Assembly: GCA_900489925.1 (NCBI GenBank)
Contig: UEHQ01000007.1
Coordinates: forward strand, 1-64,000
Length of the DNA: 64,000 bases
Origin: Hyphomicrobiales bacterium
Lineage (GTDB): Bacteria > Pseudomonadota > Alphaproteobacteria > Rhizobiales > Rhizobiaceae
Direction: 5' to 3'
Of the stretch, positions 39,674-48,884 are shown piece by piece. Each line of letters opens with the position of its first letter. Position 1 is the stretch's first letter. The position numbers were made by a program, and so were the translations under genes. The notes below the pieces were generated by a model. The model saw only the letters and a list, made by a program, of their open reading frames with translations. It was not told the DNA's origin and ran no database searches.

Positions 39674-40399
39674 ATGCTCACGCGAAAGCAACAGGAACTT
39701 CTCCTCTTCATTCACGAGCGAATGAAGGAGTCAGGCGTGCCCCCTTCTTTTGATGAAATGAAGGATGCGCTCGACCTTGCGTCCAAGTCCGGCATTCACC
39801 GGCTGATTACGGCGCTCGAGGAGCGCGGCTTCATTCGCCGGCTGCCGAACAGGGCACGCGCGCTCGAGGTGATCAAGCTTCCGGAGGCCTACAATCCGAG
39901 CCTTCAGCAACGGCGTGGCTTCTCGCCGAGCGTCATCGAAGGGAGCCTTGGCAAGCCTCAGCTCGTCACGCCTCCGGCACCGGCCAAGCCGGCACCAAGT
40001 GCCGACAACGGCAACTCCGTTTCCGTGCCTGTCATGGGCCGGATCGCGGCGGGTGTGCCGATTTCGGCAATCCAGAATAACACGCATGACATCGTCGTCC
40101 CCGCCGACATGCTCGGTTCAGGCGAACACTATGCGCTGGAGGTCAAGGGCGACTCGATGATCGAAGCCGGCATTTTTGACGGCGATACGGTCATCATCCG
40201 CAATGGCAATACGGCCAATCCGGGCGATATCGTCGTGGCACTGGTCGACGACGAAGAAGCGACGCTGAAGAGGTTCCGCCGCAAGGGCGCATCGATTGCG
40301 CTCGAAGCCGCCAATCCCGCCTACGAGACGCGCATCTTCGGACCCGATCGCGTGAAGGTCCAGGGCAAGCTCGTGGGGCTTATTCGCCGTTATCACTAA
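39674..40399 (+). CDS. lexA: SOS repressor LexA
   Basis: A 241-residue repressor-protease that controls DNA repair genes. The N-terminal winged helix (1-70) reads [21 protein letters not shown], then [24 protein letters not shown] Pro-rich linker leads to the S24 domain. The self-cleavage site A126-G127 (RIAAGVPI), the nucleophile S161 ([10 protein letters not shown]) and the general base K199 (EEATLKRF) are all in place. The last 20 bases overlap the convergent comEC gene. Confidence 0.97.
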   Translation: MLTRKQQELLLFIHERMKESGVPPSFDEMKDALDLASKSGIHRLITALEERGFIRRLPNRARALEVIKLPEAYNPSLQQRRGFSPSVIEGSLGKPQLVTPPAPAKPAPSADNGNSVSVPVMGRIAAGVPISAIQNNTHDIVVPADMLGSGEHYALEVKGDSMIEAGIFDGDTVIIRNGNTANPGDIVVALVDDEEATLKRFRRKGASIALEAANPAYETRIFGPDRVKVQGKLVGLIRRYH

Positions 40400-42821
40400 C
40401 GGCGACGTCAAAGGTGCCGCTGCGCCAGTCATAGGCGCGATGTATGCGCCATGGGCGTGATAGGCCATCGTACGTCGTTGTCAGGACTGGCGCGCCCTGC
40501 TGATCGATACGGATTTCGACCGCGCCGCTTCGACGCAAAGTTTGGCCGGTAATAAGCATTGCGCCGGACCGACATTCGCGCAGACGAATGCGGGCTGGGG
40601 TGATGACAATATCGGCGGCGTCGCAAGCCGGCCCGAGATACGCCAAATCCTCGATGACGTTGACGATATAGCCGTTGTCGAGAGTGGCAATACACCAGGC
40701 GCCTTTAACGCAGACGAAACTGTTGGCCCTGCCGTTCGCCGCAGCGTTACGCATCGTGCGGAGCGCGGATCGCCGTTCGTCAAACGACAGAGCATATGAG
40801 CGATCGTTGCGCGCCTTCGTCTTCTTGGGAAGCGTGGCCTTGATGAACGCCGGAGGCTGATGCTCTTCGGCGGCCAGAGCTCGCTGCCACTGGCCGAATA
40901 TGAAGTCGGGCGGGCGCTCCCGGTTGGAGGCCATGCGGGTTCCGCGCAGAATTGCGACAAGGGACCCGTCTTCGGCAACAACGACATCAGGTGAAGGCAA
41001 TGAAGGCAGCAGCGCCACCGTGAACGTCGCGATACCAACGATGGCGGCGCCCAGATAGCGCAAACGCGTTCGCAGCAGAGTCAGGACCAGAAATCCGAGA
41101 ACCGCTACCGGGAAATACCAGGACGGCAGACGCCCGATATCGACGTTGCCACCCCAGGACGACACGAGCTTGGCGATCCCGATGACGATATCGAGCCCGA
41201 GGCCGGCGATCTTCCACGGCAGCACATCGAGACCGAAGGGCGTCAGCAACATCGCAAGCATGCCCATTGGCATGACGACGAAGGATATGACTGGCATCGC
41301 CATGAGATTTGCTGGCAAGCCGTACGAGCTCAGCCGATGGAAATGCTCGATCGAAAACAACGCCGTCGAAAAGCCGCCGATCATGGAGGTCAGCACGATG
41401 CCGCCGAAGAAGCGTGCGACGGCGACCATAGGCATGACCCATGGCAGCTTTAGAAAGGCATTGTCTGTCGGCCTTCGCCCGGTCCAGATGGAATAGCCGG
41501 CGACCAGCGCCAGCGTCGCCGCAAAGGACATCTGGAAGCTGGGACCCAGGACCTCCGACGGCGACAGCATCACGATCACCAGCGCCGACAAGGCGACGTT
41601 GCGAAGGCTTATCGACGGTCGATCGAATAGCACCGCAACCAGCATGATCATCATCATGATGTATGCCCGCTCAGCCGACACGGCAAAGCCGGAAATCATG
41701 TAGTAGGCGGTCAACGCTAGGAGGGCGCCGGCAGCGGCAATCTTCTTCGTCGGGTAGGCCTGCGCCACCGATGGCAGGAGGCTGAGAACCTTTCGAAAAC
41801 CGACAAAGAAGATGCCTGCGGAGAGGGCCATGTTGAGCCCTGAAATCGCAACGATATGAGCGAGTCCAGACTGTCTTAAGGCGGCCGTCGTCTCGCGGGA
41901 GATCGCACGTCTCTCGTCGGTGACAAGCGAGGCTGCAAAGGCACCGGTGTCACCGGGAAGAATGGATCGAATGCGGTCTCCGATCGTGCTTCTGAGGCCG
42001 TATAGATATTCGATCCCCTGCGCCAGAAGTTGGCGCTGATCGCCGGCCTCGGGTGCCGCCGTCGCTGTGGGCGTGCCATAGAAGAAACCGTTCGCGCCGA
42101 CGCCGTCGAAATAGGCTCCGAAGGAAAAGTCATCCAGGCCCGGCAGGGCCGGGCCGGACGGCGGGGTCAGGCGAGCACGTCCGGTCACCCACTGGCCGAT
42201 TTCAAATGGCGTGGAGGCGCCGCGCGCCACGAGCGAAACACGTTCCGGAGGTCGGCCGAGTGTCGGTTCGCGGGTACCAGTAACAGCAACGATATAGCGC
42301 CACCGGCCTTCTCCGTCCCCTTCCCTGCGCTCCACCCGGCCGGTCACCGTGGTCGTCACTGGCGTATCGAGCATCACTGTCCCTGCCTGCCAGGTCTCGA
42401 CCTGGCTCGACACCATGCCGCACACGACAAGCAGGACCGCAAGCGCCGCCTTGCGCGCGATCGGCCGCGCAGGCCCTAATGCCAAGGCAATCACCGCGAA
42501 GACTGCCAGCCAGGCACAAAGCCGCAAGAGCGGAGGATCGGCGTCGAACTGGAACCAGGCAATCGCGCCGCTGCCGAAAAGAACCGGCGACATCAGGAAG
42601 TACCAGCCATGCTCGGCTTCCTGCGACATCGCAACGCGAACATGCGGCCAGTATCCGGTGGCTCGACCTGAAACCCGCGACCGCCAGGGTCTCAGGGATT
42701 GGGTAAGCTGGAGCTGCGTCGATTTGGCACGAAGGTCGGCTGCCCCCTTGATCGGCAAGCGCGCAGATGTATCTGCGCTCTGAGCAGTCGGCATTGCCTC
42801 GATCGTTTTCAACTCCGACAT
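40380..42821 (-). CDS. comEC: ComEC/Rec2-family DNA uptake channel protein
   Basis: An 813-residue membrane protein. An N-terminal DUF4131-type region (about 70-260, with an OB-like '[16 protein letters not shown]') is followed by the multi-helix Competence domain (about 290-600; [20 protein letters not shown] is its signature). The C-terminal part (about 620-813) keeps only a remnant-like region and no metallo-beta-lactamase HxHxDH motif. The family carries single-stranded DNA across the inner membrane. I took ATG 42821 because GAGGCG precedes it; ATG 42848 is possible. Confidence 0.88.
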   Translation of the reverse strand: MSELKTIEAMPTAQSADTSARLPIKGAADLRAKSTQLQLTQSLRPWRSRVSGRATGYWPHVRVAMSQEAEHGWYFLMSPVLFGSGAIAWFQFDADPPLLRLCAWLAVFAVIALALGPARPIARKAALAVLLVVCGMVSSQVETWQAGTVMLDTPVTTTVTGRVERREGDGEGRWRYIVAVTGTREPTLGRPPERVSLVARGASTPFEIGQWVTGRARLTPPSGPALPGLDDFSFGAYFDGVGANGFFYGTPTATAAPEAGDQRQLLAQGIEYLYGLRSTIGDRIRSILPGDTGAFAASLVTDERRAISRETTAALRQSGLAHIVAISGLNMALSAGIFFVGFRKVLSLLPSVAQAYPTKKIAAAGALLALTAYYMISGFAVSAERAYIMMMIMLVAVLFDRPSISLRNVALSALVIVMLSPSEVLGPSFQMSFAATLALVAGYSIWTGRRPTDNAFLKLPWVMPMVAVARFFGGIVLTSMIGGFSTALFSIEHFHRLSSYGLPANLMAMPVISFVVMPMGMLAMLLTPFGLDVLPWKIAGLGLDIVIGIAKLVSSWGGNVDIGRLPSWYFPVAVLGFLVLTLLRTRLRYLGAAIVGIATFTVALLPSLPSPDVVVAEDGSLVAILRGTRMASNRERPPDFIFGQWQRALAAEEHQPPAFIKATLPKKTKARNDRSYALSFDERRSALRTMRNAAANGRANSFVCVKGAWCIATLDNGYIVNVIEDLAYLGPACDAADIVITPARIRLRECRSGAMLITGQTLRRSGAVEIRIDQQGAPVLTTTYDGLSRPWRIHRAYDWRSGTFDVAVSDNGE

Positions 42822-43114
42822 GCAATGCGCCTCGAAATAAGCCGCCATTGCAACCAGAATGCAAGCTCTTGAGCGCGAGCGCAACAATAATCGATTTAAA
42901 AGAAGAGGCTGATCAATGATCGGAAAAGACAAGGATTATCATTGGCTTCTGCTATGCGTGACGGGCATCGCTGTAGTGCTTAAAAGTTGATACTGCGATG
43001 CACAAAATGGCGTCAAGAGAACTTGGCATTAACCCCGCGATCATATAGCTATCGCAGACGACGCTTAACCCTATGGCGCTTTTATGGCGCCACCCGCCAG
43101 TTTGGAGGATCAGA

Positions 43115-44404
43115 ATGACGGATCAAAGCGCAACACTGAAAATCGGCGACAAGTCGGTCAACCTTGCCGTTAAAAGCGGCACGATCGGCCCAGACGTCAT
43201 CGATATCGGCGCCCTCTACAAAAACACCGCTTCCTTCACGTACGATCCTGGTTTTACCTCGACCGCATCCTGTGAATCGAAAATTACCTACATCGATGGC
43301 GACGAGGGCGTGCTGCTCCATCGCGGCTATCCGATCGAGCAATTGGCCGAGCACGGTGACTTCCTCGAAGTCTGCTACCTGCTGCTCTACGGCGAACTGC
43401 CGACCGCTGCGCAGAAGAAGGACTTCGACTATCGCGTCACGCACCACACGATGGTGCACGAGCAGATGTCGCGCTTCTTCACCGGCTTCCGCCGTGACGC
43501 GCATCCGATGGCTGTCATGTGCGGCTGTGTCGGCGCCCTGTCGGCCTTCTATCACGACTCGACCGACATCACCGATCCGCACCAGCGCATGGTTGCCTCG
43601 CTGCGCATGATCGCCAAGATGCCGACCATCGCGGCCATGGCCTACAAGTACCATATCGGCCAGCCCTTCGTTTACCCGAAGAACGACCTCGACTATGCTT
43701 CGAACTTCCTGCGCATGTGCTTCGCCGTTCCCTGCGAGGAGTATGTGGTCAATCCGGTGCTTGCCCGCGCCATGGACCGCATCTTCATCCTGCACGCCGA
43801 CCACGAGCAGAACGCTTCGACCTCGACCGTTCGTCTCGCCGGCTCCTCGGGTGCAAACCCGTTCGCCTGCATCGCGGCCGGCATTGCCTGCCTCTGGGGC
43901 CCTGCTCACGGCGGCGCCAACGAAGCGGCGCTCAACATGCTGCAGGAAATCGGCTCGGTTGACCGCATTCCCGAGTATATCGCCCGCGCCAAGGACAAGA
44001 ACGATCCGTTCCGCCTGATGGGCTTCGGCCACCGCGTCTACAAGAACTACGATCCGCGCGCCAAGATCATGCAGAAAACGACGCATGAAGTGCTCGGCGA
44101 ACTCGGCATCAAGGACGATCCGTTGCTCGACGTGGCAATGGAACTGGAGCGCATTGCACTGACCGATGAATACTTCATCGAGAAGAAGCTCTACCCCAAC
44201 ATCGACTTCTACTCGGGCATCACGCTCAAGGCGCTGGGCTTCCCCACGACCATGTTCACCGTTCTCTTCGCTCTCGCCCGCACCGTCGGCTGGATCGCGC
44301 AGTGGAACGAAATGATCGAGGATCCGCAGCAGCGCATTGGTCGTCCGCGTCAGCTCTACATCGGCGAGCCGAAGCGCGACTACCAGCCGGTTTCCAAGCG
44401 CTAA
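43115..44404 (+). CDS. gltA: Citrate synthase
   Basis: A 429-residue type II (hexameric) citrate synthase that joins oxaloacetate and acetyl-CoA. Active-site segments are [36 protein letters not shown] in outline, [13 protein letters not shown], and [17 protein letters not shown] with the catalytic His. GGAGG lies six bases before ATG 43115. It diverges from comEC. A strong shared terminator follows. Confidence 0.97.
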   Translation: MTDQSATLKIGDKSVNLAVKSGTIGPDVIDIGALYKNTASFTYDPGFTSTASCESKITYIDGDEGVLLHRGYPIEQLAEHGDFLEVCYLLLYGELPTAAQKKDFDYRVTHHTMVHEQMSRFFTGFRRDAHPMAVMCGCVGALSAFYHDSTDITDPHQRMVASLRMIAKMPTIAAMAYKYHIGQPFVYPKNDLDYASNFLRMCFAVPCEEYVVNPVLARAMDRIFILHADHEQNASTSTVRLAGSSGANPFACIAAGIACLWGPAHGGANEAALNMLQEIGSVDRIPEYIARAKDKNDPFRLMGFGHRVYKNYDPRAKIMQKTTHEVLGELGIKDDPLLDVAMELERIALTDEYFIEKKLYPNIDFYSGITLKALGFPTTMFTVLFALARTVGWIAQWNEMIEDPQQRIGRPRQLYIGEPKRDYQPVSKR

Positions 44405-44428
44405 TCGGCCCACCCGGACACAAAAAAA

Positions 44429-44450
44429 GCCCGGTCAGAAATGACCGGGC
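44429..44450. terminator. Bidirectional terminator between gltA and lpxB
   Basis: GCCCGGTCA (44429-44437) pairs exactly with TGACCGGGC (44442-44450) with a GAAA loop. An A run (44422-44428) and a T run (44451-44455) flank it, so it works both ways. The lpxB stop codon (44435-44437) lies inside the stem. Confidence 0.92.
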
Positions 44451-45616
44451 TTTTTCTTTTGAATGACATTGAGGACGATTTCCGCCGCGTACTCGCCGGG
44501 GGGCTTTTGCGTCTGCATTCTTTGCCAGACGAGATCGTATCCCTCCATCATCGCGCGCCGCGGAAGGGTGTCGACCGACAGCTTCTCCATCCAGCGTGCA
44601 ATGCTTGCGCCGCGGACCACATTATTTAGGTATTCAGGTACGACGGCATAGTCAGCAATCAGGTTCGGGATGGCGCCCGTCCAAGTCTTGATACGCCCCG
44701 TCATCAGGCTGATGATCCAGTCCGTCTTGTAGACAGAAACCGTGGGGACACCGGAAAGCCCAAGCTCCAGGATCACGGTGCCTGACGCGGCCATGGCGGC
44801 GTCGGCCTCCGCGAAGGCCTTCCATTTGGCGGGCGCTCCCACCAGGATTTCCGGCTGGATCTTCCAGTCCTTGACGATCTCGCGGACCATGGCTTCACGG
44901 CGCGGCACGGTAGGCAATATGAAGCGCGTCTCGCCGTTGCGCTCGACAAATTCGGCGATTGCGTCGCCGAAGTACGGCAGGAGCTTGGTGATCTCCGATC
45001 CGCGCGAGCCGGGCAGCAGCATGATCGTCCTGACATCGGCGGGTGCCTTCACAGGCGATTGCGCGCGAAGCCGGCGTGTTTCAAGCAGATCCGCATCGAC
45101 GACCAGACGATGACCGACATAGGTGGTCGGCGGTCCGCCGAGCACGCGCATTGCCTCGGGCTCGAACGGCAGCACGGCCAGGACGTGATCGACATAGGCA
45201 AGCATGCGTTGCGCCCGGTATTCCTTCCAGGCCCAGACGCTCGGACACACGTAATTCACGATCGGCATGTCAGGACGCGCGGCGCGAACGCGCTTGGCGA
45301 CCCGGTGGGTGAAATCCGGGCTGTCGATGATCAGCAGCACATCCGGATTCGCTGCGATGATCGTGGCGGCTGTCTGGCGGATGCGCTTCACCAGTGTCGG
45401 CAGCTTCGAGAGAACCTGGGTAATGCCCATGATCGACAACTCGGAATAGTCGAAGAGCGATTTCAGCCCCTCGGCCTCCAGCGCCTCGCCGCCAACGCCG
45501 ACAAGTTCGACGGGCCCATCATGCTGCCGCTTCAAGGCTGCGATCAGATCGGCGCCAAGCAGGTCACCGGAGACCTCGCCGGCGACGACGGCAACCTTCA
45601 GCGGACGCTCGCTCAT
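44435..45616 (-). CDS. lpxB: Lipid-A-disaccharide synthase
   Basis: A 393-residue glycosyltransferase (GT19) that joins UDP-2,3-diacylglucosamine and lipid X. Motifs are VVAGEVSGDLLGADLIAALK, LIDSPDFTHRVAKRVR, NYVCPSVWAWKEYRAQRM, and ILLLPGSRGSEI-like MLLPGSRGSEITKLLP. Its last codons (KKKPGHF-stop) form part of the downstream terminator. ATG 45616 overlaps the lpxI stop by four bases. Confidence 0.96.
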   Translation of the reverse strand: MSERPLKVAVVAGEVSGDLLGADLIAALKRQHDGPVELVGVGGEALEAEGLKSLFDYSELSIMGITQVLSKLPTLVKRIRQTAATIIAANPDVLLIIDSPDFTHRVAKRVRAARPDMPIVNYVCPSVWAWKEYRAQRMLAYVDHVLAVLPFEPEAMRVLGGPPTTYVGHRLVVDADLLETRRLRAQSPVKAPADVRTIMLLPGSRGSEITKLLPYFGDAIAEFVERNGETRFILPTVPRREAMVREIVKDWKIQPEILVGAPAKWKAFAEADAAMAASGTVILELGLSGVPTVSVYKTDWIISLMTGRIKTWTGAIPNLIADYAVVPEYLNNVVRGASIARWMEKLSVDTLPRRAMMEGYDLVWQRMQTQKPPGEYAAEIVLNVIQKKKPGHF

Positions 45617-46494
45617 GACAGCCCCCAACTCGGCAATCCCCGATCCAGACCGACGACGAAGATACCGGCTTCGTCTGCCGCCTTCATGACGGCCTTGCGA
45701 TCGAGGATTAGCGAGCGTCCGGCTTCGACGGCGACTCCGGCGAGGCCGGCCTTGCGGAGATTGGAAATCGTGGAAATTCCGATCGACGGCAGATCGGCGC
45801 GGATATCCTGCTGCGGCTTGCAAAGCTTGACCAGCACACCGCGGCGGCGCGCGGAAATACGTCCGGCGGCGCGCAATTCGGCGACCCGCTCGAGCATGGC
45901 ATCCGTGCCCTCGACGCCTTCAAGCGCCACGATCCGCCCGCCGACGGCGACCGCACCCTGCCCGACATCAAGCCGCCCGAGTGCTTCGGCCGCTTCGATT
46001 GCCTTGGCGATGTCCCTGGCATCGTCGGCGCTGAAGCCAGCGGCTCCGATCGGTCCGACCGAGGCGAGGAGATCGGGCGCGATCTCATGCGCTCCGACCA
46101 CGCGCCTACCGTCCACCTCGATGAGCTTGATCACCATGCGCAGCACCGTATCGTCGCCGCCGGACAGCAGCGTGCGGATCGTCGCGGGCACCTTCATCAA
46201 TGTCTTGAAAGTCGGGCGTACCTCGCGCCATTCCGGCCGACGCTTGACACCCCCGGACATGACGACGCGATCAACGCCATTGCTCTCGAGCGCCCTTATA
46301 ACGCCGGCGAAGTCGCCAACGCCGATGACGGCATGGTCAAAGCCATCCCAGGAGCGGTCAACCTCGCCCTTAAGTGCGATGATGAAGGGGTTTTCACCCG
46401 CTTCGCGCGCGGCTTCGGCGACATGCGACGGTAGGAGGCCGCTTCCTGCAATGATTGCCAAGCGGCCTTTGGGCGTATCACCAGCGAGAGACAA
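45613..46494 (-). CDS. lpxI: UDP-2,3-diacylglucosamine pyrophosphatase LpxI
   Basis: A 293-residue enzyme that cleaves UDP-2,3-diacylglucosamine to lipid X, the LpxH substitute in alphaproteobacteria. The N-terminal LAIIAGSGLLPSHVAEAARE and the C-terminal DUF1009 signature (GRSLILDRKAVMKAADEAGIFVVGLD) are present. It lies between lpxA and lpxB, in pathway order, with short or overlapping junctions. Confidence 0.95.
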   Translation of the reverse strand: MSLAGDTPKGRLAIIAGSGLLPSHVAEAAREAGENPFIIALKGEVDRSWDGFDHAVIGVGDFAGVIRALESNGVDRVVMSGGVKRRPEWREVRPTFKTLMKVPATIRTLLSGGDDTVLRMVIKLIEVDGRRVVGAHEIAPDLLASVGPIGAAGFSADDARDIAKAIEAAEALGRLDVGQGAVAVGGRIVALEGVEGTDAMLERVAELRAAGRISARRRGVLVKLCKPQQDIRADLPSIGISTISNLRKAGLAGVAVEAGRSLILDRKAVMKAADEAGIFVVGLDRGLPSWGLS

Positions 46495-46497
46495 GGA

Positions 46498-47316
46498 TCA
46501 GCCTTTCTGTCCCCTGGTCGGAGAGGAAAGAGCACGATCGCTTTCAGCCGCGATGAAATCGAGGATCTGAATGGCCTGCTCGCAGTCGGTATACTCGTGC
46601 CGTATCGCAGCCGCATTGTCGCGGATGGAGCCGGCACCTTCAAAGATCGCCTTGTAGGCGCGGCGAACGGTGTGGATTGTCGCGCGATCGATCCCTGCAC
46701 GCGTCATGCCGACAACGTTCAAACCACCCAGGAGGCCGGGGTTACCGTTCAGCATTCCATAGGGAATGACGTCGTAGCTCACAGCCGAAAGACCGCCGAC
46801 GAACGCCTGCCGGCCAACGCGCGTGAACTGGTGAACGGCGCAACCGCCACCCAGAATGACGCGGTCCTCGATGGTCACATGGCCAGCCAGCATCACGTTG
46901 TTCGACATGATGACGTTGTCGCCGACGCGGCAATCGTGCGCCACATGCGAGTTCGCGAGGAAGAGATTGTTGTTGCCGACGATCGTCTTTCCGCCGAAAT
47001 CAGCTGTTCCGGTGTTCATGGTGACGCCTTCGCGGATGGTGCAATTATCACCAACCGTCAGCGTCGTCTCTTCACCACCATGATGGACGCTCTGCGGATC
47101 ACCGCCGATAACGGCCATCGGGAAGATACGCGTGCCCTTGCCAATGGTCGTGCGACCGGTCACGACGGCATGCGCCAGCAACTCGACATTGTCGCCCAGC
47201 ACCACGTGTGGGCCGACGTGGCAGAACGGACCAATCTTTGCGTTTTCACCAATGATGGCGCCGCTTTCGACAACGGCCATCGGATGAATGGTGGCGCTTG
47301 CTGCAATCGTGCTCAT
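46498..47316 (-). CDS. lpxA: UDP-N-acetylglucosamine O-acyltransferase LpxA
   Basis: A 272-residue left-handed beta-helix trimer that starts lipid A synthesis. Hexapeptide repeats run from [22 protein letters not shown] on, and the catalytic region includes [13 protein letters not shown] (the His of HVAHDC). The C-terminal helical domain is [14 protein letters not shown]-like ([23 protein letters not shown]). ATG overlaps the fabZ stop by four bases. Confidence 0.97.
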   Translation of the reverse strand: MSTIAASATIHPMAVVESGAIIGENAKIGPFCHVGPHVVLGDNVELLAHAVVTGRTTIGKGTRIFPMAVIGGDPQSVHHGGEETTLTVGDNCTIREGVTMNTGTADFGGKTIVGNNNLFLANSHVAHDCRVGDNVIMSNNVMLAGHVTIEDRVILGGGCAVHQFTRVGRQAFVGGLSAVSYDVIPYGMLNGNPGLLGGLNVVGMTRAGIDRATIHTVRRAYKAIFEGAGSIRDNAAAIRHEYTDCEQAIQILDFIAAESDRALSSPTRGQKG

Positions 47317-47780
47317 GCCTGATCCTTGCGAATGATCATGGCGCCGATATCGGCCTCCGCGACGAGCGCTCCCTCGACCTTCGCATCGCAGTGGAATTTC
47401 CAGATGTTGCCGCGCTGCTTCTGCTTTTTCACATGATACTCGAGGCGATCGCCCGGTACGACGGGCTTACGGAAACGCGCGTTATCGATCGTCATGAAAT
47501 AGACGAGATTGCCGCCTTCACCTTCCTTCTTCGCGCAAATCGCGCCTGCGGTCTGCGCCATGCCTTCTACGATCAGGACGCCAGGCATAATCGGCGAGTC
47601 AGGAAAATGACCTGTGAAGTGCGGTTCGTTCGCAGTCACGTTCTTGATACCGACAGCGGCATCATCCCCGTCGATATCAATGATACGATCGACCAGCAGG
47701 AACGGATACCGATGAGGCAACAGCTTCATGATTTCCAGTATGTCGGCTGAAGAAAGCGACTTCTTGACTTCTTCGGTCAT
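47313..47780 (-). CDS. fabZ: 3-hydroxyacyl-ACP dehydratase FabZ
   Basis: A 155-residue hot-dog-fold dehydratase of fatty acid synthesis, also supplying hydroxyacyl groups for lipid A. The catalytic His lies in [12 protein letters not shown], and the Glu in [19 protein letters not shown]. Its ATG overlaps the lpxD stop by four bases, giving the usual lpxD-fabZ-lpxA order. Confidence 0.97.
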   Translation of the reverse strand: MTEEVKKSLSSADILEIMKLLPHRYPFLLVDRIIDIDGDDAAVGIKNVTANEPHFTGHFPDSPIMPGVLIVEGMAQTAGAICAKKEGEGGNLVYFMTIDNARFRKPVVPGDRLEYHVKKQKQRGNIWKFHCDAKVEGALVAEADIGAMIIRKDQA

Positions 47781-48835
47781 TCTTTTTCTCCCGTTTTCTT
47801 GGCACCAGTCGTCCGCATCATGACCGCCGCGACTTCGCGCAGAAAATCCTGTATCGGTCGTGCAGGGATGCCCCCGTATCTTTCCCCTGCGGGGATATCC
47901 GCGACAACGCCGCTCATCGCGGCAATCTGTACGCCGTCGCCAATCGTTATATGGCCCTTGATTCCGCTATGACCACCGACCTGCACGCCGTCGCCAATAA
48001 CTGCGCTGCCGGCGATACCGACCTGCGAGACGATGGCGCAGTGGCGACCGATGCGGACATTGTGTCCGATCTGAACCAGGTTATCGATCTTGGTTCCTTC
48101 ACCGATAACCGTATCATCCATGGTGCCGCGGTCGATCGTCGTGTTGGCGCCGACCTCGACATTGTCCTGCAGGATCACGCGTCCGATCTGGACGATCTTG
48201 ATCATTCCACGCGGGCCAGGCGCATAGCCGAAGCCATCTTGTCCGATGCGGGCGCCATTGTGGATGATCACGTGGTTTCCGACCAGAGCGCAGAGAACGC
48301 TTGCGCCTGCTGCAATCGAACAGTTGCGGCCAATCTTGACACCAGGGCCGATCACGGCGCCGGCGCCAATGCGCGTGCCTTCACCGATTTCGACATGTGC
48401 GCCGATCGCGGCAAAAGGCTCAATTGCGACGTTCGCCTCCAACTTTGCCGTCGGATCTACCGCGGCTCGGTCAGAAACGCCCGCGTCGTCGGACCTCAGC
48501 GTCAGGGGCTGCAGCGCCGTCGGGTACAGAAAACCGCCCGCCATGGCGAAGGCAGCATGTGCGTTCTTCGACAGGAGGACCGGGATGTGCGACGGTATGA
48601 TCGATTGCAGCCCAGCAGAGCAGATTACTGCCGACGCCTCGCAAGTCGCGAGCTCGTCCCTGCTTCGCTTCGATATGATATAACAAATATCGCCCGCCTT
48701 CGCCCGGCTCACGGGCGCCACGGAACGGATAACGACATCTGCCTGCTTGGGGTTAGCAAGCTCTGCCCCAAGAAACTGCGCCAGCTCCGAGAGCTTCACG
48801 CCATCATGGGGCAGAAAAAATCCAGTTTGCTCCAT
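47777..48835 (-). CDS. lpxD: UDP-3-O-(3-hydroxymyristoyl)glucosamine N-acyltransferase LpxD
   Basis: A 352-residue left-handed beta-helix enzyme for the third step of lipid A synthesis. The N-terminal uridine-binding domain (1-110) precedes the hexapeptide repeats (about 115-320; [22 protein letters not shown]). The catalytic His is likely in [15 protein letters not shown] used ATG 48835 with GGAG upstream; a TTG six bases earlier is unlikely. It starts 49 bases after bamA. Confidence 0.96.
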   Translation of the reverse strand: MEQTGFFLPHDGVKLSELAQFLGAELANPKQADVVIRSVAPVSRAKAGDICYIISKRSRDELATCEASAVICSAGLQSIIPSHIPVLLSKNAHAAFAMAGGFLYPTALQPLTLRSDDAGVSDRAAVDPTAKLEANVAIEPFAAIGAHVEIGEGTRIGAGAVIGPGVKIGRNCSIAAGASVLCALVGNHVIIHNGARIGQDGFGYAPGPRGMIKIVQIGRVILQDNVEVGANTTIDRGTMDDTVIGEGTKIDNLVQIGHNVRIGRHCAIVSQVGIAGSAVIGDGVQVGGHSGIKGHITIGDGVQIAAMSGVVADIPAGERYGGIPARPIQDFLREVAAVMMRTTGAKKTGEKE

Positions 48836-48884
48836 CGGCAAATCTCCAGAACGGATTCGAATTTACGGTTCCGGACTGCCGATA

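Noticed and set aside
42987-43060. gltA promoter with TTGGCA and TATAGC
   Set aside because: The spacing between these elements is only 15 bases and the -10 match is poor.
42822-43114. Possible missing gltX between comEC and gltA
   Set aside because: I recall gltX in this place in some relatives, but there is no remnant in the 293-base gap and I cannot confirm the ancestral order from sequence alone.
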